From NCBI RefSeq assembly GCF_004340785.1, contig NZ_SLXS01000001.1:248001-312000 (forward strand): a stretch of DNA of 64,000 bases, written 5' to 3'. A program made the position numbers and the translations under genes. Origin of the DNA: Tumebacillus sp. BK434. Lineage in GTDB: Bacteria; Bacillota; Bacilli; Tumebacillales; Tumebacillaceae. Positions 17,515 through 32,500 of the stretch are shown in pieces; within the stretch, counting starts at the first letter, position 1, and each line of letters opens with the position of its first letter. The notes under the pieces are model-generated. The model had not been told where the DNA came from. It worked only from the letters and a program-made list of their open reading frames with translations, and searched no databases.

Positions 17515-20500
17515 ATGGATCATAGCAAAAAGTCAGCGCTTTCCCCGGAGAAGCGGGCGCTGTTAGCCAAGCGGATTCGCGGGGAACTGGCGAACGAAAC
17601 ATTCACCGGAATTCCCAAACGGCCGTCCGGCCAGACGGCTCCGCTATCATTTGCGCAGGAGCGCATGTGGTTCTTGGAGCAGTTTACTCCGGGCACCCCG
17701 ATGTTCAACATCCCGCGGATGATCCGCATCGACGGACCTTTCCAGGTCGAAGTGCTGGAACTGAGTGTCAACGAACTGCTTCGCCGCCATGAGGTGCTGC
17801 GGACGAAGTTTGCGACGATCGACGGCGAGCCGTGCCAGCTCATCGCCGACGAGGTGACCGCAGCGATCCGGATTCACGACTTGACCTGTCTGTCAACGGC
17901 TGAACAGCAAGCGGAAACCGTGAGGCTGGCGCGGGCCGAAGCGGAGCAGCCGTTCGATCTGTCGCAGGGGTCGCTCTTGCGCATCACCGTGCTGCGGCTC
18001 CATGAACAGGAACACAAAGTGCTGCTTACTTATCATCACATCGTGTCGGACGGCTGGTCGCTCGGGGTGACGACAGGTGAGCTGGCCGCATTGTACGAAG
18101 CGTTTGCGCAAGGTCGTCCGTCGCCGCTTGGTGAACTGCCGGTGCAATATGCCGACTATGCAGTCTGGCAGCGGGAGCAGATGCAGCGCGTGCTCGCCAA
18201 GCAACTGGACTATTGGAAACAGCAGCTCGGGACGCCTGCCGATCCGTTGGAACTGCCTTTGGACAAACCGCGTCCGGCCGTATCGAAGCATCAAGGCGCC
18301 ATCTGTTCTGAGCCGATTGCATCGGAGTTGACGACCGCGTTGCGGGCGCTGTGCGAACGCGAAGGCGTCACGCTGTTTATGCTGCTCTTGTCTGCCTTTT
18401 CGGTGTTTCTGCACCGCTACACGGGGCAGGAGGACATCCGGGTCGGCACGCCGGTCGCAGGACGCAACCGCGGGGAGATCGAAGGGCTGATCGGTCTGTT
18501 CGTCAACACTTTGACGATGCGGGCCGAACTGGGCGGCAACCCTGCTTTTCACGAGCTGCTGCACGCGGTGCGCCAAACGTGTTTGGATGCGTATGCCCAT
18601 CAGGATCTGCCGTTTGAAAAGCTGGTCGAGGAACTGCACGTCGAGCGCAGCGTGTCGCAGACGCCCTTGTTCCAAGTGATGTTCGCCGTCCACGGCACGG
18701 TTGACGCGTCGATCGAACTTTCCGGCTTGACCTGGACGCCGGAGGATCAGCCGTTTGCGGCTGCGATGTTCGACCTGAACGTGCTGTTTGTCGAGCGCGG
18801 GTCTGAGTTATCGCTTGATTTTGAGTACAGCACCGAGCTATTTGAAGCGGCGACGATTCAGCGGATGATGAAGCATTTTCTGAACCTGCTGGCCGGGATC
18901 GCCGAAGATCCGGCCGGACGCATCGGCGAGCTTCCGCTGTTGGACGCAGCGGAACGGGAGCAGTTGCTCTTCGGGTGGAACGAGACCTCAAGCGACTATC
19001 CGCGCGACATGGCGGTGCATCAAGTCTTTGAACGTCAGGCGGCATTGACCCCGAATGCGGTGGCGCTGGCGTTCGAAGGCGAGACGCTCACCTACCGCGA
19101 GCTGAACGAACAGGCGAACCGGCTGGCGCGCAAACTGCTGCAGCTGGGCGCGGGAGGGCAATTGGTCGCGGTGTATATGGAACGTTCTTTGGAACTGTTT
19201 GCGTCGTTCTTGGCGGTGTTAAAAGCGGGTGCGGCCTATGTGCCGCTCGATGTGGCGTATCCGCAGGAGCGCCTTGCCTACATGCTGGAAGATGCGCAGG
19301 CGGCCGTCTTGCTGACCCAGACTCATTTGGGTGACCGGATCGAGTGGGCCGGGAAGGAAGTGCCGGTGCTGGCCGTCGATGGGAACGAAGAAGATTGGGC
19401 GGCTTTTGACCCGAGCGACCTGCAAGAGCCGGTCACGGCAGACTTCATGGCGTACATGATGTACACGTCCGGCTCGACCGGCCAACCGAAAGGCGTCTGT
19501 GTTCCTCATCGCGGCATCGTGCGGCTGGTGAAAGGCACCGAGTATTTGTCGTTCACTCCGCAGGATGTTCATCTCCAACTGGCTCCGGTCGCGTTTGACG
19601 GCTCGACCGGCGAGATCTGGGGCGCCCTGCTCAACGGAGGCAAGCTGGTCGTCTACCCGCCGCACCCGGTCTCGCTGGAAGAGCTGGGCCGCCTGGTGCA
19701 GGAGCAGGGTGTGACCACGCTGTTTTTAACGAGTGGACTGTTCACGCAGATGGTCGACCACAGCCTGGAGTCGCTCCGCGGTCTGCGCCAGCTCGTGTCG
19801 GGCGGGGATGTCATGTCGGCCGCTCATGCCCAAAAAGTGCTGGAGCGCCTGTCCTGTCGGCTGGTCAACGTGTACGGCCCGACCGAAAACACCACGATCA
19901 CGACCGCGCATGATGTGACGAAATCAGACGACTTGCGGCAAGGGGTGCCGATCGGCAAGCCGATCGCGAACACGACCGTCTATCTGCTGAATGAGCAGCT
20001 GCAGCCCGTTCCGATCGGGGTGCCCGGTCAGCTTTTGACCGGCGGCGACGGGGTGGCGCTCGGCTATTGGCAGCTGCCGGAACTGACGGTGGAGCGGTTC
20101 GTGGAAGATCCGTTCGCCAAAGGGCCGGGTGCGTACTTGTACAAGACGGGCGACTTGGCGCGCCGCCGTGCGGACGGAACGCTGGAGTTCCTCGGGCGGC
20201 GCGACCAGCAGGTGAAGCTGCGCGGGTTCCGCATCGAGCCGGGAGAGATCGAAGCGTGTCTGCACGAGCATTCTGACGTACAGGAAGCTTTGGCGATGGT
20301 GCGGGAAGACCGGCCCGGCGAGAAGCGGTTGACCGCCTATGTGGTCTGGCGCGGGCCGAGAGCCGAACAGGACGAAGCGGTCAAGCAAGAGCTGCGGGCG
20401 TTTTTGAAAGCGCGCCTGCCGGAGCACATGCTGCCGTCTGCCTACGTCTTGTTGGCGGCGATGCCGCTGACCGCCAACGAAAAAGTGGATCGCCGCGCCT

Positions 20501-23500
20501 TGCCCGCCCCGGAGGAAGCTGGGGTCGGCAGTCAGGCGGCGTATGTGGCGCCGCGCACGCAGACCGAGGCGCAGCTCGCGGCGATCTTTGCCGCGCTGCT
20601 TGGTGTGGAAAAGGTCGGCGTGCTGGATGACTTCTTCGATCTTGGCGGGCACTCGCTGCTGGCGACCCGGCTCTTGACGCGAATACGGACGGAGCTCGGC
20701 GTCGAACTGCCGATGCGCGAGCTGTTTGCCGGCCTTTCGACGGTGGAAGCCCTGGCCCGGCGCTGGGAAGACGAACAGGCGCTTCCGGCCGGGACGGTGG
20801 CGGTCGCGCTCCCGACGATTCCGCTCGTGCCGCGCGGCGCGGCACATCCGCTCTCGTTCAGCCAGCAGCGGCTGTGGTTCCTCGACCGGCTGCTGACGAA
20901 CCGGGCGGCGTACAACATCCCGGCGGCCGTCAAGTTCAGCGGCGCGCTCGATGTGGCCGTGTTGGCGGCGAGCTTCCGGGAGATCGTGCGCCGCCACGAA
21001 GCGCTGCGCACGACGTTCCAGCTCCTCGACGACGCACCGGTGCAAGTGATTCTGGAGGACGTGACGACAGAGTTTCCGATCATCGACCTGTCAGACCTTC
21101 CGGCCGAGCTGCGTGACTGCGAGGTGCAGAGGCAGATCAGGCTGGAAGCGGAGCGTCCGTTCGACTTGAGCCGTGATCGGCTGCTGCGCACCACCTTGCT
21201 GAAATTGTCGCCGAGCGAGCATGTGCTTGTGGCGGTGATGCACCATATCATTTCGGATGGCTGGTCGGTGGGTGTGTTCACCGCTGAGCTTTCCGCGCTG
21301 TATCGGGCGTTTTTGCAAGGGGAAGCTTCGCCGCTGCCGGAGCTGGCCGTCCAATATGTCGATTTTGCCGCCTGGCAGAGAACGTGGTTGCAAGGAGCCG
21401 TCCTGGAGGAACAGGTTGCGTATTGGACGAAACAGCTCGGCGGCGAGCTCCCGGTGCTGCAGCTGGCGGCCGACCGGTCGCGTCCTGCGCAGCAGAGCTA
21501 TACGGGAGCCGGGGTGCCGGTCGCGATCTCCAAACGGCTGACGGAAGGGTTGAAGAAGTTGGGCAAGGTCGAGGGATCGACTTTGTTTATGACCCTGCTG
21601 GCCGGTTTTCAAGCGCTGCTCTTCCGCCATTCGGGGCAGGAGGACATCATCGTCGGCTCGCCGATCGCCGGGCGCAGGCTGGCCGAAGTGGAAGGGCTGA
21701 TCGGCTTCTTCACCAACACGCTGGCGATGCGCACCGACCTGTCGGGCGATCCGACGTTTCGCGAACTGCTCGCCCGCGTGCGGCAAACGGCTGTGGATGC
21801 CTATGCGCATCAAGACTTACCGTTTGAGCGGCTGGTCGAAGAGCTGCGCGTGACCCGCGACCTGAGCCACTCGCCGATCTTCCAGAGCATGCTGGTGCTG
21901 CACAACGCGCCGTCCGCCGCGGTGGAGCTGCCGGGCGTGGAACTGTCCGTGATGCCCAATGAGACGACGGCGGTAAAGTTCGATCTGCTGCTCGAACTGC
22001 AGGAGACGGAAGACGGTCTGAGCGGGGTGCTCGAATACAGCACCGATCTTTTTGCCACCGCCTCAGCGGAGCGGCTGGTGCGTGATTTTGAACGGATGAT
22101 CGTAGGCGCGGTGGAGAATGCGGAGCAGAAGGTGAGTGAGATTCTTTTGCTCACGGAGGCAGACCGTGCCCAACTGATGAGCTGGAGCAGAGGCGAAGAG
22201 AAAGAATTGGAGGAGCTGTGCGTCCATCAGCGTTTTGAGCGTCAGGCCGCCCAAACGCCGGATGCTGTGGCGGTGCGGTTCCGCGACGGGCAGACGACCT
22301 ACCGCGAACTGAACGAGCAGGCGAACCGTCTGGCGCATCGGCTGGCAGAGCTTGGCGTGACGCCTGGCGTGCGCGTGGCGCTCTGCTTGGAGCGTTCGCC
22401 GGAGCAGGTCGCGGCGGTGCTCGCCGTCCTGAAAGCGGGCGGTTGTTATGTCCCGCTGGATCCGACACATCCCGAGGAGCGCCTGACGTATGTGCTGACC
22501 CAGTCGGAAGCGGAGGTGGTGATCACCACAGGTTCGCTGCTCGGCTCGCTCCCGGCGCATGACGTCACGGTGCTCTGCCTCGACGAAGAAGCGCTGGCGG
22601 AACTGCCGCTCGACAACCTGCACAGCGGCGTCTCGCTGGAAGCGGATGCCTACCTGCTGTACACCTCGGGCACCACGGGTGTGCCCAAAGGCGTCTTGAT
22701 GCACCATCTCCCGCTGGCGAACCTGATCCAGTGGCAGCTCGGCGCCGGGGCTTTTGCGGCCGGACAGCGCACGCTGCAGTACGCGGCACTCACGTTTGAC
22801 GTGTCGTTCCAGGAACTGTTCAGCACATTATGCACGGGCGGTACGCTGGTGCTGGTCGAGAACGAAGTGCGGATCGATGCCGCCCGTCTGCTGCGCCAGT
22901 TGAGCGCGGAGCGGGTGGAGCGGATGTTCCTGCCGTTTGTCGCTTTCCAGCAACTCGCCGAGGCGTTTGCGGCCGATGCGGCAGCGGAGCTGTTTCTGCA
23001 GGAGATCTACACGGCAGGCGATCAGCTGCAGATGACGCCATTGATTCAACACCTGTTGCAAAAGCTGCCCGGGTGCCGTTTGTTCAATCACTATGGGCCG
23101 ACCGAGTCGCATGTCGTGACCGCCTGTGAGGTGGTAGGCGCAGCGGAAGCACTACCGCCGATCGGCCGTCCGATCCACAATGCGGAGATCTATCTGCTGG
23201 ATGCCAAAGGGAATCTGCAGGGGATCGGCATTCCCGGCGAGCTGCACATCGGCGGGCTGAGCGTGGCGCGTGGGTATGCGGGCCGCCCCGACTTGACTGA
23301 GGAGCGCTTCCTCGCCACCGCGTTCGGCCGTCTGTACAAGACGGGCGACTTGGCGCGCTGGCTCCCGGACGGCAATTTGGAGTTCCTGGGGCGCGCCGAT
23401 GATCAGGTCAAAATCCGCGGCTACCGCGTTGAGCTCGGCGAAGTGGAAAGCATGCTGCGCCAACACCCGGACGTGCAGGATGCGGCAGTGCTGGCGCGGG

Positions 23501-26500
23501 AAGATGCGGCAGGCGCCAAGCGTCTCGTCGCCTATGTGGTCGCCCAAGCAGGAGCGGACGTTTCGTCGGCCGGGCTGAAAACATTTCTGGCCGCCTCGCT
23601 GCCGGAGTACATGGTGCCATTGTTCTTCGTCTTTTTGGATGCGCTGCCGATGAACGCCTCGCGCAAAGTGGACCGCAAAGCCCTGCCTGCACCGGAGCTG
23701 ACGACGCCGGACAACCAAGCGGCGTATTTGGCACCGGCTACTCCGCTCGAGGAAAAGCTGGCCGGGCTGTATGAGCAGGTGCTGGGCATCGGGCGCGTCG
23801 GCGTCCAAGACAGCTTTTTCGAACTGGGCGGGCATTCGCTGCTCGCCACCCGCTTGCTGGCGAAAGTGTTAACCGAACTGCAGGCGGAGGTTCCGGTCAG
23901 TATCCTGTTCCAGCACCCGACCGTCTCCGGGCTGGCGCAATGGCTGGAACAACAGACCCCGACTCTTGCCGACAGCCGCCTGGCCCCGCTTCGCAAACGG
24001 GAGCGGGACGGCGAGATTCCGCTGTCTTATTCCCAGCAGCGCATCTGGTTCCTCGATCAGTTGACGCCGGGCAGCAATGCCTACAATCTGCCGACAGCGT
24101 TGCTGTTTCGCGGCGAGCTGGATGTGGAAGCGGTCAGACGCAGTTTTCACGAGATCGTCCGCCGCCACGAAACGCTGCGCACCACCTTCGAGGTCCGCGA
24201 CGAGCAGATGATGCAAGCGGTGCAGCAGATCGCCGCCGAGTGGGAGCTTGAGATTCCGCTGCTCGACCTCACGGGCTGTGAAGACCGCGAGGCGGAACTG
24301 CATCGCATCGCAGGCGAAGAGGCGTTGCGTCCTTTCGATTTGGCGCACGGGCCGCTGCTGCGGGTGTCGCTGGTCCGTCTGGCGGAGCAGGAGCACGCGC
24401 TGCTCATCAACATGCACCACATCATTTCGGACGGCGGGTCGCTCCGCGTCCTGATCGAAGAGTTTGTGGCGCTCTACGGCGCGTTTGCCCAAGGGCTGCC
24501 CTCACCGCTGCCGGAGCGCCCCGTGCAGTTTGCCGACTATGCGCTCTGGCAGCGCGAATGGATGCAGGGGGAGACGCTCGAACGTCAACTCGCCTATTGG
24601 AAAACCAAGCTCGGCGGCCCGCTTCCTGCGCTGGAACTACCGGCCGACCGTCTGGCGGACGCAGGCACGGGCCACAGCGCGACCTCTACGGTGCTGTTGT
24701 CGCAAGAGATGACCATCGCGCTGAAAAAATTGGGTCGGGAAGAAGGCGCGACGCCGTTCATGGCTCTGCTCGCCGTCTTCAAAACGCTGCTGTTCCGCCT
24801 GTCGGGACAGGAAGACATCATCGTCGGCACGCCGGTCGACAACCGCGGCAAGGCGGAGACGGAAGGCATGATCGGACTGCTGTTGAACACGCTGGCCCTG
24901 CGCACCGACCTGTCCGGCGCGCCGACGTTCCGTGAACTGCTGCAGCGGGTGCGAGCCACGACTTTGGCGAGCTATGAATACCAGGAAGTGCCGTTCGAGA
25001 AGATCGTGGAAGAGATTCAGCCGGAGCGCAATCTGCACCGCAACCCGGTGTTTGATGTGATGATCAACTTCATCAACGCATCGCTCGACGAGCTGAAGCT
25101 GCCGGGACTAACGATCTCCGGGCTGGAAGCGGGCCATGAGCCGGCGTCCAAGTTTCAGCTGACCTTCTACATCTCCGAGCAGGAGGAGCAGCTCACCTTG
25201 GGCTTCGTGTACCAGAAAGAACGCTTCTCCGCCGAGCGCATGGGTGCGTTTTTGGAACAGTTCCAAGCCTTGCTGGAGCAGGCGCTGGTGAATGCCGATC
25301 TCGCCATCACCGAGTACACACTGCTGACAGACAGCGCCCGTGCCGTGCTGCCCGACCCTCGGGCTGTGATCGGGGAGCCGTCGTATCCGTTCGTGCGCGA
25401 CCTGTTTGCAAAATGGGCGGCAGACGCGCCGGAGCAGACGGCGGTGCTGCAAGGGGATCGCGTGTGGTCGTACGCCGAACTGCAGGCGCGGTCTACCGAA
25501 CTGGCGCGCATGCTGGTGGCAAACGGCGTCCGGCGCGGTGACGCGGTGGCTGTGGCGGGAACGCGCAGCTATGGTTTTGTCGCCGCCATGCTTGGCGTGC
25601 TGTGCAGCGGCGGAGTGCTGGTGCCGGTCGACCTTGCGCTGCCGCCCGATCGTCAACGGGTGATGGTGGAGCAGTCGGGTGCACAGCGCGTGCTCTCTGT
25701 CAGTGCAGAGCCGATGACAGAGGACTGGCAGGCGATGTTCTCCTCGCTGGAACTCGTGGTGGTCGACCCGCAGTCGGGCGTCGCGCATGCGTCTGTCGTC
25801 TCCGATGCAACGCCGCTGCCGGAACTGGCGCCGGACGACCCGGCCTACATTTTCTTCACCTCCGGGACGACCGGCGTGCCGAAAGGTGTGCTCGGCAGCC
25901 ACAAAGGGTTGAACCATTTCCTCGCCTGGCAGCGCGACACGTTCGACATCGGCCCGGACGACCGGGTGGCGCAATTGATCCACCTGTCGTTCGATGCGGT
26001 GCTGCGCGATGTGTTCTTGCCGCTGACCAGCGGCGCGGCGCTGTGCCTGCCCGATGCGGGGGCAGACCTCGGCGGCGACGTGATTCTGCCGTGGCTGGAG
26101 CGCAATCGTGTGACCGTTCTGCATACCGTCCCATCGGTCGGGCAAGCGTGGACGGCCGATCATCCGGCCGGCATCACCCTGCGCGCGTTGCGCCACCTGT
26201 TCCTCGCCGGCGAACCGCTGACCGACGTGCTGGTCGATCGTCTGCGCGGCGCGTTCCCGGAGCTCGGCCGCATCATCAACCTGTACGGACCGACCGAAAC
26301 GACGATGGTCAAATGCAGCTATGTCGTGCCGGAGCGGCCGATGGCGGGCATCCAGCCGGTCGGGCTGCCGTTCCCGGAGACGCAAGCGCTTGTCCTGCGC
26401 GAGAACGGGCAGCTCGCCGGCATCGGCGAAAGCGGCGAGATCGTGCTGCGCACGCCGTTTGCGACGCTCGGCTATATCAACGCGCCGGAAGCGCAGCAAG

Positions 26501-29500
26501 CATTCCGACCCAACCCGTTCCGGCAACATGACCCGTTCGACCGGCTGTACTTCACCGGCGACAAAGGGCGCTATCGCCCGGACGGCGCGCTGGAGATCCT
26601 CGGGCGGACGGACGATCAGGTCAAAGTGCGCGGCGTGCGCATCCAACTCCAGGAAGTCGCCGCCACGCTGCTGCGCCATGCGGCGGTCGACGCCTGCGCG
26701 GTGATCGATTGGCAGGACGAAAGCGGCCAGACCGCGCTCGCCGCCTACAGCGTGTTGAAGCCGGGACAGCAAGCGTCCGCCGTCGAACTGCGCACCCATC
26801 TGGAACAGCATCTGCCGGCGGCGATGGTGCCGGGCACGTACCTGTTCCTCGACGCCTTGCCGCGCCTGGCCAACGGCAAAGTCAACCGCAAGGCGCTGCC
26901 CAAGCCGGAGCGTGCGGGCACCGAAGCGGAAGTATACACAGCCCCGCGCAACGCGCTGGAAGAGCAGCTGGCCGGGTACTTTTCCGAAGTGCTCAAAGTG
27001 GAGCAAGTCGGCATCTACGACCACTTTTTCACCTTGGGCGGCCATTCGCTGCTTGCGACCCAACTGATCGCCCGCATCCGTCGCGGGTTGCAGATCGACC
27101 TGCCGCTGCGTCTGCTGTTTGAGCGGCCGACGATCGCTGCGCTCGCGGAGGGGATTCAGCAGCAAAGGGGATTGGGCCAGAACGCGCCGCCCCTGCTGCG
27201 CTCCACAGGCGCACGCGAGACGGCGCGAGCGGTGTCGTACGCTCAGCAGAGGCTGTGGTTCCTCGACCAACTGACGCCGGGCAGCAATGCCTACAACATG
27301 CCGACCGCGCTGTTGTTGCGCGGTGAGCTTGACCGGGCGGCGGTGATCGCCAGCGTCCAAGAGATCGTCTGCCGCCACGAGACCTTGCGCACGACATTCT
27401 CCGTGGTCGGGGAGCAGGTGATGCAAGTGGTCGCGCCAGAGCTGGATCTGGAAGTGGCAGCGCTTGACCTCTCCGGGTCGGAAGGTCGCATGGAACAGCT
27501 GCGCCGTCTGGCGGAAGAAGATGCGCTCCGTCCGTTCGATCTCCGCCAAGGCCCGCTGCTTCGCGTCAGCCTGGTGCGGCTGGCCGCAGAGGAGCACGCC
27601 CTGCTGGTCAACATGCACCACATCATCTCAGACGGCTGGTCGATCGGTGTGCTGATCCGCGAGTTTACGGCGATCTACGGCGCATTTTCCCAAGGGCTGC
27701 CGTCGCCGCTCGCCGAGCTCCCGATCCAGTTTTCCGACTATGCGGACTGGCAGCGGGAGTGGCTGCAAGGCGAAACGCTCGCCCGCCAGCTCTCCTATTG
27801 GAAAAACAAGCTCGGCGGCGAGCTGCCCGTGCTGGAGCTGCCGATGGACCGCGCGGAAGAAGGGCAAGGCGGGGGCCGAAGTGCAAGCTGCTCCGTGCTG
27901 TTGCCGTCCGATCTGACCCATGGCTTGAAAGAGCTGGGGCTGCAGCAGCAGGCGACGCCGTACATGACGCTGCTCGCCGTGTTTCAAACGCTGCTCTCCC
28001 GTCTGACCGGACAGGAAGACATCATCGTGGGGACGCCGTTCGCCAATCGGGGGCAGGTGGAGACGGAAGGCTTGATCGGCCTCCTGCTGAACACGCTGGC
28101 CATGCGCACCGATCTGTCCGGCACGCCGACGTTCCGCGAACTGCTCGGCCGCGTGCGCGAAACGGTGCTCGAAGCGTACGCCAACCAAGACGTGCCGTTT
28201 GAGAAAATCGTGCAGGAGATCCAGCCGGACCGGAATTTGAACCGCAACCCGGTGTTCGACGTGATGATCAACTTCGTGAACACGCCGGGCAGCGATGCGG
28301 CGCTGCCGGGGCTTGTGATTTCCGAACTGGTGCCGGAGGAAGAGAGAGCTTCCAAATTCCTGATGACCTTGTACATCGCCGAGCAGGGCGAAGAGCTGCT
28401 GCTGAACCTCGTCTACCAAGCCGACCTGTTCGCGCCGCAGCGCATGCAGGTGTTCATGGCGCAGCTGGAAGGCCTGCTGCGTCAAGTGCTGGCCGATGCG
28501 GACCGCAGGCTCGACGCGTACACGCTGCTCACCGCCCGCGATCATGCGCTGCTGCCCGACCCGGCAGCAGCGCTGGACAGCCCGGTCTATCCGTCTGTCC
28601 GCGAGCTGTTTGTAAAATGGGCGTCCGACACGCCGGAGCGGACGGCGGTGTCGCAAGGGGAGCGGCGCTGGTCCTATGCCGACTTGCACGAGCGGGCGCA
28701 CGAGATCGCCCGCGAACTGGTGGCGAGCGGCGTCCAGCAAGGCGATGCGGTCGCCGTGGCCGGGACGCGCCAGTACGGATTGGTGGCCGCGCTGCTCGGC
28801 GTGCTGTTTAGCGGCGGCGTGATGGTGCCGGTCGACATGCACTTGCCGCTGAACCGGCAGAAGGTGATGGTCGAGCAGTCCGGCGCACAGCGCCTGCTCC
28901 TTGTTACGGAAGAGCGGATGACGGAAGACTGGCAAGCACAGTTTCAGAGCTTCGACATCCTGCAGCTCGACCCACACACCGGGCGGATCCCGCACCCGAC
29001 GGCGTCCGTCCTGACTGCGCTCCCTGAGCTTTCGCCGGACGACCCGGCCTACATTTTCTTCACTTCGGGCACGACCGGGCTGCCAAAAGGTGTGCTGGGC
29101 ACACACAAAGGGCTCAACCACTTCCTCGACTGGCAGCGCAGCACGTTCCAGATCGGGCCGGATGACCGGGTGGCGCAACTGATCCACCTGTCGTTCGATG
29201 CGGTGTTGCGCGACGTGTTCCTGCCGCTGACCAGCGGAGCTGTACTCTGTCTGCCGGGGGCGGCCGATCATCTCGGCGGCGATGTGGTCCTGCCGTGGCT
29301 GGAGCGTGAGCAGATCACCTTGGTGCACACCGTGCCATCTGTCGCTCAAGCGTGGGCGTCCGATCCGCCTGCAGGGATCACTTTGAGCTCGCTGCGCCAC
29401 CTGTTCCTCGCGGGCGAGCCATTGTCTGCAGCACTGGTTGGCCGTCTGCGCGGCGCGTTCCCGGAGCTCGGCGACATCATCAACCTCTACGGGCCGACCG

Positions 29501-32500
29501 AGACGACGATGGTCAAATGCTATTATGTCGTGCCGGAAACGCCGGGCGCAGGCATCCAGCCGGCCGGTCGGCCGTTCCCGCAGACCCAGGCGCTCGTCCT
29601 GAACGCAGCCGGGCAGCTCGCCGGGATCGGCGAAGGAGGCGAGATCGTCCTGCGCACGCCGTACCGCACGCTCGGCTATGTGAATGCGCCCGAGGAAAAC
29701 GAGAAGTTTGCGCCGAACCCGTTCCGCCCGCACGACCTGGCCGACAAGCTGTATTTCACCGGCGACAAAGGGCGCTACCGCCCGGACGGCAGCTTGGAAA
29801 TTCTCGGCCGCGCCGACGATCAGGTCAAAGTGCGCGGCGTGCGGATTCAATTGCACGAAGTGGCGGCGACGCTTTTGCAGCACCCGGCGGTCGACGCCTG
29901 CGCGGTGATCGACTGTAAAGACGACAGCGGCCAGACGCAGCTCGCCGCCTACTGCGTGTTGCAAGCGGGGGCAGACGCGACCCCCGAGGACCTGCGCGCC
30001 TATCTCGAACGCCACCTGCTGGCGGCGATGGTGCCTGGCGTCTTCCTGTTCCTCGACGAACTGCCGCGCCTCGCCAACGGCAAAGTCGACCGCAAAGCGC
30101 TGCCGAAGCCGGAACGGACGCGAGGCACGGCAGGCACCAGAGTGGCCACGCGCACGCCGCTCGAAGAAACACTGGCCGCGATCTACTGCGAAGTGCTGAA
30201 GCTGGAAAACGTCGGCGTGACAGACAACTTCTTCAGCCTCGGCGGGCACTCGCTGATCGCCACCCAGCTCGTCTCCCGCGTTCGTCTGGCGCTCGGTGTG
30301 GAACTGCCGCTCGTAAGCACTTTCGAACGTCCGACCGTCGCGGCTTTGGCGGAAGAGATTGAACAGCGGATGCAGCAAGCGCCGGACGCAGTCGCACCGG
30401 GCGACGCGCCGATCGAGCGGAAGCGGCGCGGTAGTGACGAAGCATCTCGCGCAACCCCGCAGCCGATCCTGCCCATCCCGCGTGCCGAAGGAACGGTGCT
30501 CCCGCTGTCGTTTGCCCAGCAGCGCCTCTGGTTCCTCGACCAGCTCGATCCGGGCAGTGTGGCCTACAACCTGCCGCAAGCGATGCAGATCGGCGGCCCG
30601 CTGGACGTTCCGGTGCTGGAGCGGGCGCTGCGGGAGATCGTTTCCCGCCACGAAGCGCTGCGCACCAATTTCCAGACACGGGACGGACAGGCGGTGCAGG
30701 TGATCGCACCGACGCGCAGCCACGTGTTGCCGATCGTGGATCTGCAGCAGGTTTCGGCAGAAGAGCGGGACGCGGTGATCAGCGACTGGGCCGCCCGAGA
30801 GCTGAACACGCCGTTCGACCTCACCTGTGATGCCTTGCTGCGCACCACCCTGCTCAAATGTGGCGCAGAAGAGCACGTACTGCTGATCACCATGCACCAC
30901 ATCATCTCGGATGGCTGGTCGCTCGGCGTATTCGCGGGAGAGCTGATGGCGATCTACACCGCTTTGCGGCAGGAGTTCCCGTCGCCGCTCGGCGAGTTGG
31001 CGATTCAATACGCCGACTACGCGGTCTGGCAGCGGGAACAGCTGCAAGGCGCCAAGCGGGCCGAATTGCTCGCTTATTGGAAAGAGCAGTTCGCAGGCGA
31101 GATTCCCGTGCTGGAGCTGCCGACAGACCGTCCGCGTCCGGCGGTGCAAAACTTTGCCGGAGATGTGGTTCGCTTTTCGCTGCCAAGCGCACTGCAGGAA
31201 GCGCTGCATGCCTTGGCGCAGCAGGAAGGCGCGACGCTGTACATGACCCTGCTCGCCGCGTTCACCACGTTGCTGTCCCGCTACAGCGGGCAGGAAGAGC
31301 TCGTGCTTGGTGCACCGGTCGCCGGGCGCAACCGGGTGGAGACGGAGCCGTTGATCGGCTTTTTCGTCAACACGCTGGCTATGCGCACCGACCTGTCGGG
31401 CAATCCGAGTTTCCGCAGCCTGTTGCAGCGGGTGCGGGGTGCTGCGCTTGGCGCGTTTGCCCATCAGGACCTGCCGCTGGAGATGTTGATCGACGAGCTC
31501 GGCATCGAACGCGACCTGAGCCGCAGCCCCTTGTTCCAAGTCACGTTCCTGTTGCAAAATGCGCCCGGTGCTGAGAGCGGGCAGTCCGGCCTCACCGTGG
31601 CTCCGCTGCCTTCCGCCCGCACGGCGGCCAAGTTTGACCTGACGCTGTCGATGCAGGAGAGCGGGCAGGGGCTGACCGGCAGCTTTGAGTTCCGCACCGA
31701 TCTGTTTGACAGAGCGACGATCGAGCGCATGGCGCTGCACTTCGGTCAACTGCTCAGCTTTGCCGCACAGAACCCGGACGCCTTGCTCGCCGATCTGCCA
31801 TTGCTGACCTCGGAGGAAGAGCGCTTGATCCTCGACGAGTGGAGCGGAGCGGTCGCAGCGTTCCCGGACGACACCTGCCTGCACACGCTGTTCGAAGCGC
31901 AGGCGGCACGCACCCCCGATGAGCCGGCCGTGCTGTTCAACGAACAGACCTTGACCTACTGCGAACTGAACGAAAAAGCCAACCAGTTGGCACACCGGCT
32001 GGTCAGGCAGGGCGTAGAGCAGGAGCAGTTGATCGCCATTTTGATGGAGCGCTCCGTGGAGCTGATCGTTGCGATCCTCGCGGTGCAAAAGGCGGGCGGG
32101 GCATACGTCCCGATCGATCCGTCCGTTCCGGCGGAGCGCATCGCCTACATGCTGGAAGATTCGGGAGCCGCTGTGCTCCTGACCCAAGCGCACTTGCTGG
32201 ATGCCCTGCCGGCACACCGTGCGGAAGCGATCGCTGTCGACGCGGCGTGGGAGAGCATCGCCGTGGAGTGTGGCGAGAATCTGGATCTCGACTTGCCGCC
32301 TGCAACGCTCGCGTATGTCATCTACACCTCCGGCTCTACAGGCCGTCCGAAAGGCGTGCTGATCGAGCATTACGGAGCGTGCAATGCGGTCGACCAGCAT
32401 CGCGAACTGCTGCAGATCGGCACCGGCCGCCGCATGCTGCAATTCGCTTCCGCCTCGTTTGACGCGTCGGTCATGGAGATCTTCACGGCGCTGACGTCCG

